From Maribacter antarcticus DSM 21422 (GTDB taxonomy: Bacteria > Bacteroidota > Bacteroidia > Flavobacteriales > Flavobacteriaceae): a stretch of 64,000 nucleotides of DNA. Shown here one piece after another: positions 1 to 10,070 of the stretch; positions within the stretch are counted from its first letter, which is position 1, and the number at the start of each line of letters is the position of its first letter. Below the pieces are notes generated by a model. It did no database searches. It was not told the DNA's origin and was given only the letters and a program-made list of their open reading frames with translations. Position numbers and translations under genes: made by a program. The stretch is taken from assembly GCF_000621125.1 (NCBI RefSeq), contig NZ_JHZC01000010.1, positions 62,001-126,000 on the forward strand, in the 5' to 3' direction.

Positions 1-552
1 TACCAAAGCCTTTAAGTGCAGAAATGCCGCTTCCAACATTACTTCATAAGGCTGTTGACGTTCATAAAAGGCATATTTCATATCTTCCTTTGCGTTTGCA
101 ATACCATATTCGATGTGGGTAGCCGCTCCTGTGAAGTCACTCAGTTGAATTTTAAGGTCTGCTAATTCGTAGGCCAAGTAGGGATTTGGCATTCTGGCAT
201 TCAATACCTCAAAGTGTTCCAGCGCTCTTTTAGGCTGGTTCAGGGCTTTTAAGGAAATCGCCTTCACCTGTACCGCAAGGTCAGAATCGGTAGTTCCTTT
301 TTCAATACCTATGGTATTCAAGGCCTGCATGTGTTTGTTCTCATTAGCGTAAATATAGGCAAGGGTATCCTGCCTTGACACTGAGGGTGCTAGCACGTTC
401 AAATGGGTAAGAGCATTAATAAGACCATTTACATCGCCCTGTAAGCGCATTTGTTCATAGAATGCTTCATAGTGCTTTTCAAGCTCCGTCTTGGTTTGCG
501 CATTGGTGCTAATTCCAACCAACAATAGAAACAAAAGAAATACTTTTTTCAT
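1..552 (-). CDS. TPR-like exported protein, C-terminus beyond the window
   Basis: The first 184 codons are visible and the gene runs off the left edge. The ATG at 552-550 is followed by a classic Sec signal peptide: two lysines, a leucine/phenylalanine core of about 12 residues, and cleavage after a short Asn-Ala segment near residue 18. The rest is alpha-helical with repeated Leu/Ala/Tyr spacing (for example a stretch with KALNQPKRALEHFEVLNAR), typical of tetratricopeptide repeats. Such periplasmic or secreted TPR proteins are scaffolds, and no specific partner can be named. A bidirectional terminator-like hairpin lies between it and the upstream broken gene. The exact family is uncertain. 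Confidence 0.75.
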   Translation of the reverse strand, partial: MKKVFLLFLLLVGISTNAQTKTELEKHYEAFYEQMRLQGDVNGLINALTHLNVLAPSVSRQDTLAYIYANENKHMQALNTIGIEKGTTDSDLAVQVKAISLKALNQPKRALEHFEVLNARMPNPYLAYELADLKIQLSDFTGAATHIEYGIANAKEDMKYAFYERQQPYEVMLEAAFLHLKALV

Positions 553-635
553 TTTGATTATTTATTTGAGTGGGCTAAACTATTAAAATAATCTGTAAGA
601 ACTTGTTAAGGAAAGGTTTAAATGTGCTAAAAAGT

Positions 636-660
636 AAAAGGCACCACGTGGGAGCCTTTT
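636..660. terminator. Terminator-like hairpin
   Basis: AAAAGGC and GCCTTTT arms (636-642 and 654-660) enclose an inner CC..GG pairing. The arms provide a T-run on one strand and an A-run on the other. It lies just past the stop of the interrupted minus-strand gene, so it would end that transcript. Confidence 0.55.
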
Positions 661-696
661 ATTAATAATAGTATCAGGCTAAACTAGCGGTGTTTT

Positions 697-1047
697 TTAG
701 CCTGTGAACTTAGTTAATAATTGAGAATAAAAACCAATACTCTTTTCGTTATTATCTTCGCAGGGGCTTAAGAAGAATCTTAGATTATCAAATAGCAGAT
801 TCGCATATAACATAGGTAACTGGGTATTTGCTTTTCTAGGGTCGTACAAAAAATCATCCGTTACAATATTCATTTTAACACGATACCTGTGATAATCAAT
901 GTTCACATTAGCGGCGTTATAGTATTTTTTTACTGAGGTGATATGCAGCTATTCATATTTATCAATGCTTTTAGAATTCTTGCAACTAAGAGAAATTAGC
1001 TTATCTAATTCTAATAATATGTTTTCTTTTAATTTTGACTTTTTCAT
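697..1047 (-). pseudogene. Small gene interrupted by one in-frame TAG
   Basis: Reading from the ATG at 1047-1045, the frame is open for 32 codons (start MKKSKLKENILLELDKL), meets TAG at 951-949, and continues in the same frame without any other stop to 697. It would total about 116 residues. The downstream part alone could start at an internal ATG (906) and give 69 residues. A Lys-rich N-terminus followed by an Asp/Tyr/Phe-rich body gives no family I recognise. Because both halves share one frame, a single point substitution is the simplest explanation. A sequencing error or a genuine short downstream ORF cannot be excluded. Confidence 0.6.
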
Positions 1048-1059
1048 GGCATATCAATT

Positions 1060-1076
1060 TATAGGGTTTACCTATA
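1060..1076. promoter_or_regulatory. Inverted repeat upstream of the interrupted gene
   Basis: TATAGG and CCTATA form a perfect 6-bp dyad with a 5-bp spacer, 13 bp upstream of the start of the broken minus-strand gene. It could be an operator for that gene. AT-rich DNA makes such dyads fairly common, so this is tentative. Confidence 0.25.
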
Positions 1077-1163
1077 TTTATATAACTCACTTAACGTCAA
1101 CCGTATATTAAAATTAAAATAGGATATTTGTTGGAAAATACTTAAAAATGGTGTATATAAATA

Positions 1164-1970
1164 TTAGAGTGGTGTGAAATCAGCATACAATTTGGCAAGA
1201 AATGGTTTACACGAAGTGATTGTCTTATAGGTTTTATTTTCAGAGGTTTCGTAGTAGGGGAGTTTTAAGCCTTTAGACTTTGCCTTTTCTGGATAATAAT
1301 GCTGTTTTTCAGGATGATTTGGATGAACGGCGTTAAATGTTTCTCCCCATTGATCTTCCTTTATAATGGCTGTCAATATTCGGATGCAATCGTTTTTATG
1401 AATCAAATTTACGGGTGCGGTACCATCGCTGAGAAACTCTTTCCTAGAGAGCATGGTAACGGGGTTGCGATCGGGGCCTATCAGTCCTCCAAACCGAACA
1501 ATCGTAGGGTTGATTGTAGTTTGATGCTTAAACAGTTGTTCACTTTCTATAAGTTGTCTTCCAGATTCAGAAGTGGGTTTGGGGATAGTTTCTTCTGTAA
1601 CATTGCCTTGCGTATCCGCATAAACTGATGTACTGCTCACAAGAACGACCTGCTTTAGAGTACTTTCTTTAATATGGTTTAGTAATAGTCGCATTTTTCC
1701 CACATAAGATACGTTGGGACCCGAACCCCGTAATTTCGGAGGCACGTTTACAACAAGCGTTTCACAGCTATTTAGAAAATCGGTTATCGGACCTTGTATT
1801 GCTGTATCGGATAAGGTAATGTGGAAAGGATGTATTCCTTCTTTCTCAAGAACTGTCAGTTTTTCTTCGGATGTGGTAGTTCCATGCACAAAGTACCCAT
1901 CCTGAATCAAGCTTTTTGCTAAAGCAAGGCCCAACCAGCCACAACCCATAATACCAATATTCTTATTCAA
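1164..1970 (-). CDS. NAD(P)-binding SDR-family protein, YeeZ-like
   Basis: The protein has 268 residues. An N-terminal Rossmann fold shows the dinucleotide signature GIMGCGWLG (residues 6-14), followed by a beta strand and helix pattern and the SDR segment VLVSSTSVY near residue 115. This resembles extended/atypical short-chain dehydrogenases of the YeeZ type, which bind NAD(P) but often lack a complete Tyr-x-x-x-Lys pair. The substrate is unknown. Its start overlaps the end of the upstream M28 peptidase gene by 8 bp, so the two are probably co-transcribed and translationally coupled. Family assignment is fairly sure, function is not. Confidence 0.85.
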   Translation of the reverse strand: MNKNIGIMGCGWLGLALAKSLIQDGYFVHGTTTSEEKLTVLEKEGIHPFHITLSDTAIQGPITDFLNSCETLVVNVPPKLRGSGPNVSYVGKMRLLLNHIKESTLKQVVLVSSTSVYADTQGNVTEETIPKPTSESGRQLIESEQLFKHQTTINPTIVRFGGLIGPDRNPVTMLSRKEFLSDGTAPVNLIHKNDCIRILTAIIKEDQWGETFNAVHPNHPEKQHYYPEKAKSKGLKLPYYETSENKTYKTITSCKPFLAKLYADFTPL

Positions 1971-4248
1971 AGGTTATGGTTTGGGTTGTTAGTATGGCGT
2001 CGTTTAAGATAAAAGGCATAGGGATATTGTTTTCGGGTCGTTTGGGTATTGAAAATTGTTCGTTACTAAGCAGGTCGTTGGAAGCTTCATAAATTGTTAA
2101 TTCCAATACTGCGTCCTTTGGTATTTCCAAAACGATATCTGTATAATCGTTGTTGCTAATGTAGTGTGTTACTAATTTACCTCTATTTCTGTTTTCAAGA
2201 AAATAATCCGATAAGGGAATACCATTTATAGTAGCTTTTTTTATGTCGATGTCGTTTGTGAAAAGTTCTAGCCGGTTCACGTTTCGTTGTGGAGTGATAC
2301 AAAAATCCAACAACCTAGTATCACGGATTATAGTATCGCGTAGTTTTTCTATTGTTGGCCCTAAAATATTCTTGATGTTAGCCTCAGAAACATACGTAAA
2401 TCCAGAACCATATTTACTACTGATTGTATTTTCAGACAACTCCTCTGGTACAGTTTTGTTAGGCCCAATATATTGGGCCGTCCAATCGGAAAGCGTCTGG
2501 TCATATGTGGCCCATTTGGCGGCTTGGTTATCCAAGTCCATCACGTACAATAAGCTGGTAGGCCTTGCGCGGTCTGGCGTAAATCCAGAAGACATGTGAG
2601 CGGATACTAAGAAACCAATACACAATAAAAAACTCAATAGGGCAAGCGCTAATTGGTTCTTATATCGCGAAAATACGGGGAGTAGCAAAAAGAAGATAAG
2701 CGTTGTAAAAACGGTTGCAGCCACCATCATTTTTAAGCCCAGCCCAACGGGAAATACTTTAACGAAGGGAGCCAAGATGAGTAGCGCAGGGAATCCCAAG
2801 AAAACCAAAAGCAGGGCATTTGGATTTTTTTGGTGAATAAGTATATAGAGGGATACAAGAATACCGAAAACAGGAATGACAAAGAATGCTGCTCCTGGCA
2901 GGTAATTGGCTGCTAAACCGCATACGATGAGCCATACAAATATGGGCGCAACCAAGAGGTTAGGTGTTTTTACTACCCTAAAGGTATGATAGGCATAAAA
3001 ACAAACACCCACCGAGAATAAGGCAAAGGCCAGAATATAGGCATGACCGTTATAGGTAAACCCATGAAGCATATCGGCATAACTGGGATAGATCCATTTT
3101 AGTACGGTCCAGCTGTAAAAGCCTATAAACCCATTAACTGTTAAGGCTATCAATAAGGGAAGAAATCCTTTCAGCATGTCTTTGGCGTTCAATATATTTT
3201 TCCTAATACCGATACTAAGGAAGACCATAAAAAGAAGAACCGCCAAACCAAACATAGGCCATATCCATTTAAAGGGATAGGAAATCATTTTAAAGAAGGG
3301 TATGTTGAAATACACATAGTCGTTTAAGCTTTTCATTTGGCTCAGGTCCACTTCGCTAAAATGGGAAAGCAAGGGTATGAGATAACTTCCTTGGTGGGCA
3401 AGCGTATTTTTGTCAAGCCGCTCATAGTTATCCCTTACGGTGTGGTAGTCAAAATGATCATCTATAAAGGCGAAGTTAAAGCCCTCGATATCCGCATCTT
3501 CTCTAAAAACCGTAAGATCGGTATCGTTGGGTAGCATTTTATAGATGCTGTAGGCTAAGGAATTGGCGACAGGATAATCCGGACTTGCAGCGATAAACTC
3601 TTTAATCATATTGCCGTTGCCACGGTTCGTTTCTATGAACATATACCCAGGTCCACCGCTACCTCTAGCTTCAAAATTAAGCACAAGACCCACTTCCTTT
3701 GCCCAAGGATGATTCTTTACGAAAAGGTCTGCTCCATTTAGACCTAGTTCTTCTGCATCTGTAATGAGGATAATAATGTCGTTTTTGGGTTGTTTGTTTT
3801 GAGCTAAAAACGCTCTTGTTCCTTCTAGTATCGTAGCGACGCCACTACCGGCATCACTGGCGCCAAGGGAGGAATGGGGGCTACTATCGTAATGTGTGAG
3901 CAACAACAGGGCTTTTCCCTCTTGGGTACCTTTTATTCTGGCGAGAATATTATCCGCTTTACTCAAATTTGCCCAATCTCCAGCGGTATATCCCCGCTGC
4001 ACCGAGGTTTCAAGCCCTAAGGTGTTTAGCTCAGTTATAATATAGTTTTTCACCTTTTCGTGCCCATCAAAACCAACACCATGTGGTTCTTTCGAAATCA
4101 CTTTTACATGGGTTAAAGCTCTATCTGTAGAGAATTCCGTTTTTGGCGTATCTTTATCTGGGCTGTACGTAGGTAATTGTGATTTAAAACTCCAGTAAAT
4201 TGCCAGTAGTATAAGTAGTAATGTTAGTACGGATGTTGTTTTTTTCAT
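1963..4248 (-). CDS. Membrane-bound M28 family metallopeptidase
   Basis: The protein has 761 residues. One N-terminal membrane anchor (about residues 6-22) precedes an extracytoplasmic M28 zinc aminopeptidase domain. Visible metal and catalytic residues are His119 (THYDS), Asp132 (SDAGS), Glu166-Glu167 (DAEELG), Glu193 (NFEARG) and a late His in DDHFDYHTV. Residues about 335-550 form a block of roughly eight to nine hydrophobic helices, and the last 200 residues are a soluble, probably beta-rich domain. The architecture matches ER-type Fxna/ERMP1-like peptidases found in Bacteroidetes. It probably trims peptides outside the cytoplasmic membrane. It overlaps the SDR gene downstream. Confidence 0.9.
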   Translation of the reverse strand: MKKTTSVLTLLLILLAIYWSFKSQLPTYSPDKDTPKTEFSTDRALTHVKVISKEPHGVGFDGHEKVKNYIITELNTLGLETSVQRGYTAGDWANLSKADNILARIKGTQEGKALLLLTHYDSSPHSSLGASDAGSGVATILEGTRAFLAQNKQPKNDIIILITDAEELGLNGADLFVKNHPWAKEVGLVLNFEARGSGGPGYMFIETNRGNGNMIKEFIAASPDYPVANSLAYSIYKMLPNDTDLTVFREDADIEGFNFAFIDDHFDYHTVRDNYERLDKNTLAHQGSYLIPLLSHFSEVDLSQMKSLNDYVYFNIPFFKMISYPFKWIWPMFGLAVLLFMVFLSIGIRKNILNAKDMLKGFLPLLIALTVNGFIGFYSWTVLKWIYPSYADMLHGFTYNGHAYILAFALFSVGVCFYAYHTFRVVKTPNLLVAPIFVWLIVCGLAANYLPGAAFFVIPVFGILVSLYILIHQKNPNALLLVFLGFPALLILAPFVKVFPVGLGLKMMVAATVFTTLIFFLLLPVFSRYKNQLALALLSFLLCIGFLVSAHMSSGFTPDRARPTSLLYVMDLDNQAAKWATYDQTLSDWTAQYIGPNKTVPEELSENTISSKYGSGFTYVSEANIKNILGPTIEKLRDTIIRDTRLLDFCITPQRNVNRLELFTNDIDIKKATINGIPLSDYFLENRNRGKLVTHYISNNDYTDIVLEIPKDAVLELTIYEASNDLLSNEQFSIPKRPENNIPMPFILNDAILTTQTITFE

Positions 4249-4335
4249 TAAGAGCGAGGTTGAGGACTAAATTATGAAATATTACCGTTTTCTCAGCTAG
4301 GATCAAGTTATTTTAAAGCATTCGTTATTTTTTCC

Positions 4336-4343
4336 TATCTTTA
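4336..4343 (+). promoter_or_regulatory. Near-match to the Bacteroidetes -7 box
   Basis: TATCTTTA differs from TAnnTTTG at the last base. It sits 25 bp upstream of the CBS-protein ATG, a suitable distance for its promoter. Confidence 0.35.
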
Positions 4344-4368
4344 TTAATTAACCAATAAACCAAAAGAC

Positions 4369-4833
4369 ATGGGAATCAAAAGCTTTCAAGGCGTACGTAG
4401 GACGATAAAAAAGGAATTTGTTGCTCCTATTTTAGTAGCCGATTACATGACAAAAAAGTTGGTAACTTTTCGTCCAGACCAATCTATTTTGGAGGTGATG
4501 GAGCAATTCGCTAAAAATCACATTTCTGGTGGTCCTGTGTTGGATAACAATGGTTTTTTGGTAGGTATTATCTCCGAGGCCGATTGTATGAAACAGATAT
4601 CGGAAAGCCGGTATTTTAATCAGCCAATATTAGATAAAAGTGTAGAACGTTTTATGACTCAAAATGTAGAAACCATCCCGCATGATATTTCTATCTTTGA
4701 TGCTGCTGGTATCTTTGTGAAGCATGGTAGAAGACGTTTGCCTGTAATGAAGAACGATGTTTTGGTTGGTCAAATTAGCCGAAAGGATATTGTTATTGCT
4801 GCACTCAAGCTTAGTGGGCATAATTATAAATAG
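4369..4833 (+). CDS. CBS domain pair protein
   Basis: The protein has 154 residues and is essentially two CBS motifs (about 24-80 and 92-150), seen as VADYMTKKLVTFRPDQSILE and RFMTQNVETIPHDISIFDAA, each followed by the typical RLPV/GGPV-D/N-G-x-L-V-G-I-I/Q-S/R strand. Free-standing CBS pairs bind adenine nucleotides and act as energy-sensing regulatory modules. The partner is not in the immediate neighbourhood. It is a single-gene unit on the plus strand, divergent from the M28 peptidase. Confidence 0.9.
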   Translation: MGIKSFQGVRRTIKKEFVAPILVADYMTKKLVTFRPDQSILEVMEQFAKNHISGGPVLDNNGFLVGIISEADCMKQISESRYFNQPILDKSVERFMTQNVETIPHDISIFDAAGIFVKHGRRRLPVMKNDVLVGQISRKDIVIAALKLSGHNYK

Positions 4834-4895
4834 GTCCTCTAACAAGTATGTATTGATAGTCAGAGTCTAGTTCTTTTTTTGGGTTGAGAGATGGG

Positions 4896-5249
4896 TTATT
4901 CTCGTTTCACAATCATATAATAATCATTGTCTAGCGGTAGATACCCTAAATCATAACAGAAATAATATGTTGTTCCTTTCTTGGTAGTATAAAGGTTGGT
5001 GATAAAGTCAAAATCGAAACCTTTATCAAGCAATCGGGTACGTGTGGTCTTAGTCTTTCCATCATTTAGTTTAAAACTATCTAAGACACGATAGTTTTTA
5101 CGCAACCTATTGTTGATGTTGCGCATGAGATTTTTACTGTCCTTGTTTACCCTGTTGTTATAGGCATTGCGGCAATAATCGTTACAGAATTTTTTATCTA
5201 CTCTGCCCATGATAGTCGTATCACACTCTAGACACTTTCGCTTTTCCAC
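4896..5249 (-). CDS. Small zinc-ribbon protein
   Basis: The protein has 117 residues and begins at a GTG codon. Cys6, Cys9, Cys22 and Cys26 form a CxxC...CxxxC zinc-ribbon near the N-terminus, followed by a Lys/Arg/Asn-rich stretch (about 28-65) that could bind nucleic acid and an aromatic C-terminus. Similar short proteins are common hypotheticals in Flavobacteriia, and the function is unknown. The start overlaps the shifted 3' end of the dead DUF6265 gene just upstream. That suggests the two genes once formed a tight pair, or that the present start is inherited from the decayed region. Confidence 0.7.
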   Translation of the reverse strand: MEKRKCLECDTTIMGRVDKKFCNDYCRNAYNNRVNKDSKNLMRNINNRLRKNYRVLDSFKLNDGKTKTTRTRLLDKGFDFDFITNLYTTKKGTTYYFCYDLGYLPLDNDYYMIVKRE

Positions 5250-5731
5250 TTAGTTTTTTTTTGTAATTGAACTTGACTTCTTCAACGGAGTCATCTTCAT
5301 TTTCAATGAGTCCGTAGATATTTATCTCCTGATTACCAACACGTTCAAAGGTACATTCTGTTTTCTTCGGCTATTATAAATTTGAAGGTTTGCACCTGGT
5401 CTTTTGCTTCCCATCCTTTTAGGTCTGGGCCAAAATGTTTGAGTTCAAACACTAAGGAATTTTCCAATTCCCTAATGTGTCCTATTTCGTAAAAGACGAT
5501 TTCGTTCTCTACAATTAATCTAAAAACGGATAGCATGGAAGCTGCCGCCGGCGGACTCCAAATTTCTTCCGTACTACCGCCAAAAGCTTTGCATTTCCAA
5601 TGTCCGGTCATCCATTCTATTTGAGAAATAGTGCCAGGTGGGGACCTTTCTCTTTCTTCCAATGACTTCGTGTTTTGCGCCGTTAGCCCTATGATTGAAA
5701 CCAGAAAAAGAACTAGAAAACACTTCTTAGC
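5221..5731 (-). pseudogene. DUF6265-like exported protein, lost start and frameshifted
   Basis: The reading frame from about 5731 encodes a clear signal peptide (KKCFLVLFLVSIIGLTAQ) but the codon where ATG is expected reads GCT, and no ATG or GTG precedes it. The mature part contains the DUF6265-type segment SQIEWMTGHWKC followed by a central FELKHFGPDLKGWE stretch. The frame stops at 5345 just after NRMYL. Deleting one C at 5350-5351 restores a frame reading FERVGNQEINIYGL and ending near 5251 or 5221, which matches the expected C-terminal strand of the family. A start could be forced at an internal TTG (5662), but that would remove the signal peptide. Confidence 0.7.
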
Positions 5732-5762
5732 AACTAGTTGTACGCTTTAAGGTACAAATTAT

Positions 5763-6167
5763 TCAAGTGTTTAAAGGACAAAACTGTTGTTGATAAAATT
5801 CAATAGGCAAATCATGGGGGTCTGCTATGAAAGTAAATTTCTTATTGGTTAATTTATCTACACGAATGGGTTCTATAGTAATTGTATTTTTTTTGTAGTG
5901 TACAACGATGCTATTCAAGTCTTCAACATCAAACGCAAGATGTCTTAAACCGCAACTTTCTGGCCTACTTGTTCTTTTAGGTGGATTTGGAAATGAGAAA
6001 AGTTCGATTATGTAAGTGCCATTTAATGATAAGTCTAATTTGTATGACTTACGTTCTTCCCTGTAGGTTTCATTTATGATTTGTAAACCTAAAAATTGGG
6101 TATAAAATTTTTTAGAGCTCGGATAATCAGAGCAGATTATAGCAATATGATGAATGTTTTGCAGCAT
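5763..6167 (-). CDS. yaeR: VOC-fold metalloprotein, YaeR/GloA2 type
   Basis: The protein has 134 residues, the full length of the family. It follows E. coli YaeR closely, with the N-terminal HHIAIICSDY, the block IELFSFPNPP (50s) and SRPESCGLRHLAF (about 67-79). Putative metal ligands are His7, Glu55, His76 and Glu123, the four ligand positions of a glyoxalase I-like VOC dimer. The substrate of YaeR proteins is not established. The start codon overlaps the stop of the pentapeptide-repeat gene in a TGATG arrangement, indicating translational coupling. Confidence 0.9.
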   Translation of the reverse strand: MLQNIHHIAIICSDYPSSKKFYTQFLGLQIINETYREERKSYKLDLSLNGTYIIELFSFPNPPKRTSRPESCGLRHLAFDVEDLNSIVVHYKKNTITIEPIRVDKLTNKKFTFIADPHDLPIEFYQQQFCPLNT

Positions 6168-6739
6168 CAGGGACTTATTTTTAATTCGTATTTGCGAAGC
6201 AGGTCAGGTAACCCTTGAATAGAGAATTTGGCGTTTATGAGCTTACTAGTTTCAGGGTCGATATTAAAATTAAAAGCTGTGCTAAAATCTGCCTTCTTGA
6301 GGTGGGTGTTCGAAAAGATGGCCTTATCCATATCACAAGTATCAAAAACAGCGAGGGGTAGTTTACTATCTGTAAAATCTACCCCATTAAGCTTGCAGTC
6401 CGTAAATTTTTGGTTTTTGAGTTCCAGTCCGGTAAACGAACTCATATTTAAATAACAATCGAGAAAGGTAAAATCCATCAAGAATGTATTACAGGTTTCA
6501 AACCTAAGCCCCATCATCTTGCTGTGCTGGAAGCCAACTTCTTTAAAGGTGGTGTTTGCTATGTTTGCATTACTCAAATTACAGTCCGTAAACGTACATT
6601 CCATAAAGTTTTGTCCATCTAGATATCCATCCGAAAAATCACAGGTATCAAAAACACACCGCTCATACTCGGCTCTAGGGAGCCGTTTTACCGTAAAATC
6701 AATTCCTTTATAGGTTTTGTCGCTTATAAAATCGATCAT
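6167..6739 (-). CDS. Pentapeptide-repeat protein
   Basis: The protein has 190 residues and is dominated by pentapeptide repeats with a central Phe/Leu, for example CVFDTCDFSDGYLDGQNF, CTFTDCNLSNANIANTTF and later CDMDKAIFSNTHLKKADF. These fold into a right-handed quadrilateral beta-helix. Some relatives (Qnr, MfpA) mimic DNA and protect gyrase, but nothing here shows that role specifically, so the function is unassigned. It is the first gene of a two-gene unit with the YaeR-like protein, which starts one base inside its stop codon. Confidence 0.9.
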   Translation of the reverse strand: MIDFISDKTYKGIDFTVKRLPRAEYERCVFDTCDFSDGYLDGQNFMECTFTDCNLSNANIANTTFKEVGFQHSKMMGLRFETCNTFLMDFTFLDCYLNMSSFTGLELKNQKFTDCKLNGVDFTDSKLPLAVFDTCDMDKAIFSNTHLKKADFSTAFNFNIDPETSKLINAKFSIQGLPDLLRKYELKISP

Positions 6740-6750
6740 TAACGTAGGTG

Positions 6751-9700
6751 TTATTTCTCATCAAGGATAATGGCTGGGATATCCAGTTTTTTGTATAAAC
6801 TGTTAAACGCACTCATTTCTTGGTTAACGATGAGGTCATGTTCCAATTTGTATCCTTGCCATTGCTTCAAAAGGTCTTCTAGCCTTTCTTTTGCTCCCCT
6901 GGTAACCTTTGGTTCTACAGCGGCTACATACCCACGTAAATGAAGTAATTGGGCATTCAGTTTATTAGGGAAATTAATAACGTCCTGAAAGGTTTTTTGC
7001 TTAGGCTGAATCAGGTTTTCTTCCCATGCTGTAATTCGCTCCTTTAGAGAATCTCCTTTTTTTAATAACGCGGAAGCCGCTTCATTATCCTTTAAAAGTT
7101 TTCCGTACTGCTCCAATTGTGATTTTGCAGAGCGCATCGCGTTTACAGCGATATGTATTTCTCGTACCGATGCTTCAATGCTATTAAGTACCGTTTGTTG
7201 CTCGGTATAGTCGGCCATACTGCCTTTTACTTTTGGGTTAGGTAATATAGTGGTAGTGGTTTCAGAACTATGTTCTTCAGTACTTAATCTTAGCGTGTAT
7301 TTTCCGGGACCTACAGTACTGCCTGTATGTCCACCAAAAATAAATACCTTATGTATACTAGGTAAATCATCCTTCCTAAAATCCCAAGTAAACCTATTGT
7401 AGCCTTTTTTGGAAGGAAGAACTTTTGGTTTTGATGGGCCGCCAGCCCATGAGGCAAACTTCTCTGGTTTTTGATTACTGATGGTGCGAATAACCTTGTT
7501 GTCATGTAGCACCTCTAAAGTTAGCGCTGTAGAGTCCAACTTGCTATCGAGGTAATAATCGAAGGTAACGCCGCTCTTAGGATTCTGACCTAGCCCGGGA
7601 ACAGGTTTTTCGGAACTGCCTCCAAAATATAAGTACGTGTCTTTAGGTTGAAATAGAGTTACGGATTGTTTGGCCGATGCGATATTCTGAATGGCCGCTA
7701 TATCATCTAAAATCCAGAATGCACGACCTGATGTCGCGATGACCAAATCATTATCTTGAATGGTAATATCGTTAATGGGAACCACAGGTAAATTCAGTTG
7801 AAGTGGCTGCCAATTTAATCCATCGTTCAATGAAATAAAGAGTCCAGTTTCCGTCCCTGCATATAGCAATCCTTTTTGTTTATGGTCCTCACGAACGACT
7901 CTTGTAAACGTATGCGCTCCAGTAATCCCATTGGTAATTTTCGTCCAAGCCCTTCCATAGTCCGATGTTTTATAAATATACGAGGCTAAATCCATAGATT
8001 TATAGCGCATAACAACTATATAGGCGGTTGCCGCATCATGAGGTGATACCTCAATGCTATTGATAATACCATCTTTGATACCTTCAGGGGTGATATTGAT
8101 CCAGTTCTGGCCACCATCTTGGGTGATGTGTAACAGCCCGTCGTCACTGCCTGCCCAGAGTACGCCTTGCTCGTGTTGGGATTCTGTTAGATACGTAATC
8201 GTATTGTAGTTTTCCCCTCCAGCAGCTTCGTTCGTAAAAGGTCCTCCGCCGGGACCATGCTTGTCTTTTTCGTTTCGAGTCAAATCTGGACTAATGCTTG
8301 TCCAACTCTGGCCTTCATCAGTAGATTTGAACACCACGTTTCCACCATGGTAAATCGTATTCCGGTCATGTGGTGATGTAATGATAGGTGCATTCCAGTT
8401 ATACCGATATCTAGCATCTTTTGGAGCTATGCTAAGGCCCAGTTCCGGATATTGCTTAATGGACTTAGATTCTTTTGTAGCAGCATCCCATTTGTCGATA
8501 TTGCCTTGGTAGGTTCCACCATAAACGATGGTTGGATTATCGGGGTTAAAGGCCAAAAAGGCACTTTCTCCGCCAGCAGTGGCGTCCCAATCTTTCCAGC
8601 CGATTCCTCTTCCGTTGGTGCGGGAAGCAATGGCAACAGTTGAATTGTCTTGCTGACCTCCGTAGACATTATAAGGAACTAGATTGTCTGTAATCACACG
8701 GTAAAATTGCGCGGTATTCTGATTTTCTTGAGAACTCCAGCTTGCACCACCGTTATTTGAAACGTTGGAGCCCCCATCGTTGGAGTTTATCATTTTCTGG
8801 TTGTCATCTGGGTGTATCCATAAATGGTGGTTATCGCCATGGGGAACAGAAACGGGCGTAAAGCTTTTTCCGCCGTCTATGGATTTAGTCACAGGGGCGT
8901 TCAGCACGTATACTATATTTTCATTTTGGGTATCGGCAAAAATCTCCATATAGTACCAAGAACGTGTGATGTTTATACGGTCTTTGTTTACCTGCGTCCA
9001 TTTTTTACCAGCATCATCGGAACGGTATACACCCCCTTTTTCACCTTCGGCTTCTATGACTGCAAATACACGTTCTGGATTGGCCCTTGAGACGGATATT
9101 CCCGCCTTCCCTAATTCTTTCGGTAACCCTTCTTTTAGTTGATTCCAAGTGGTGCCACCATCGGTAGATTTGTGAATGCCTGAAGCAGGACCACCAGATT
9201 CCATTATCCAAGGATACCTGCGGTGTTGCCACATAGCGGCATATAAAATTAAAGGGTTTTTCATATCCATAGATAGGTCTGATGCTCCTGTGTTATTGTC
9301 AACAAACAGCACATTTTCCCATGTGACTCCACCATCTAAGGATCTATATATTCCACGTTGTGCATTAGGGCCATATTGCGCTCCTTGGGCAGCGACAAAT
9401 ATGATATCTGGATTTGTTGGATGTATGATAACGTCTGAAATATGTCTGGTTTCGTCTAGACCTATGTGTTTCCAAGTTTTTCCCGCATCTGTAGATTTAT
9501 ATACACCGTCTCCCATCGAGGTCATGACCCCACGTGCCGCATGCTCTCCCATTCCTACAATAACAATATTGGAATTGGTTTCGGATACAGCAATGGAACC
9601 AACCGTTGCTGTTTTGAAAAATCCATCCGACACATTTTTCCAAGTGATGCCGTCATCAGTCGTTTTCCATACCCCACCACCAACAGTACCGCTATAATAA

Positions 9701-9900
9701 GTCATAGGTTGACCTACTACTCCTGAAGAGGCAACACTTCTACCTCCTCTAAACGGACCAATATTTCGCCATTTGAGTCCGGTGAAAAGGGAGTCTTCTA
9801 CTTTTACAAGGGGTGTCGTAGTTTTGTTTTTGCGACGTTGGGATTGCGTGGTCATGGGTAAGATGAACACTGCGATAAGGAGTAGTTTTATTATTTTCAT
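6751..9900 (-). CDS. Exported BNR/VPS10-sortilin-type beta-propeller protein
   Basis: The protein has 1049 residues with an N-terminal signal peptide of about 20 residues. Repeated Asp-box motifs of the S/T-x-D-x-G-x-T-W type ([54 protein letters not shown]) occur through residues about 80-700, giving two or more beta-propellers like the VPS10/sortilin and BNR glycosidase folds. The last 200 residues are alpha-helical. Databases often call these glycosyl hydrolases, but no catalytic residues can be identified, so enzyme activity is unproven. No T9SS tail is obvious. It lies downstream of a run of exported hydrolases. Confidence 0.9.
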   Translation of the reverse strand: MKIIKLLLIAVFILPMTTQSQRRKNKTTTPLVKVEDSLFTGLKWRNIGPFRGGRSVASSGVVGQPMTYYSGTVGGGVWKTTDDGITWKNVSDGFFKTATVGSIAVSETNSNIVIVGMGEHAARGVMTSMGDGVYKSTDAGKTWKHIGLDETRHISDVIIHPTNPDIIFVAAQGAQYGPNAQRGIYRSLDGGVTWENVLFVDNNTGASDLSMDMKNPLILYAAMWQHRRYPWIMESGGPASGIHKSTDGGTTWNQLKEGLPKELGKAGISVSRANPERVFAVIEAEGEKGGVYRSDDAGKKWTQVNKDRINITRSWYYMEIFADTQNENIVYVLNAPVTKSIDGGKSFTPVSVPHGDNHHLWIHPDDNQKMINSNDGGSNVSNNGGASWSSQENQNTAQFYRVITDNLVPYNVYGGQQDNSTVAIASRTNGRGIGWKDWDATAGGESAFLAFNPDNPTIVYGGTYQGNIDKWDAATKESKSIKQYPELGLSIAPKDARYRYNWNAPIITSPHDRNTIYHGGNVVFKSTDEGQSWTSISPDLTRNEKDKHGPGGGPFTNEAAGGENYNTITYLTESQHEQGVLWAGSDDGLLHITQDGGQNWINITPEGIKDGIINSIEVSPHDAATAYIVVMRYKSMDLASYIYKTSDYGRAWTKITNGITGAHTFTRVVREDHKQKGLLYAGTETGLFISLNDGLNWQPLQLNLPVVPINDITIQDNDLVIATSGRAFWILDDIAAIQNIASAKQSVTLFQPKDTYLYFGGSSEKPVPGLGQNPKSGVTFDYYLDSKLDSTALTLEVLHDNKVIRTISNQKPEKFASWAGGPSKPKVLPSKKGYNRFTWDFRKDDLPSIHKVFIFGGHTGSTVGPGKYTLRLSTEEHSSETTTTILPNPKVKGSMADYTEQQTVLNSIEASVREIHIAVNAMRSAKSQLEQYGKLLKDNEAASALLKKGDSLKERITAWEENLIQPKQKTFQDVINFPNKLNAQLLHLRGYVAAVEPKVTRGAKERLEDLLKQWQGYKLEHDLIVNQEMSAFNSLYKKLDIPAIILDEK

Positions 9901-10070
9901 TCGTTATTAAGTTTGTTGATTGTGTTTATTGCAAGTCCTTTTTTTAGCCGTGAATCTTCTGGGGAAGGAAACAGTTGAACCTTTCTAGATATTCAGTAAT
10001 AATTTGCGATATCGAATTAATTATTTTGTTGCAATGCTCTTTTTAATAATGACGCTTAAAAAGAAGAAGT

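Noticed and set aside
9176-9697. 173-codon plus-strand frame opposite the BNR/VPS10 gene
   Set aside because: It is the antisense shadow of a strong coding frame and has no recognisable domain.
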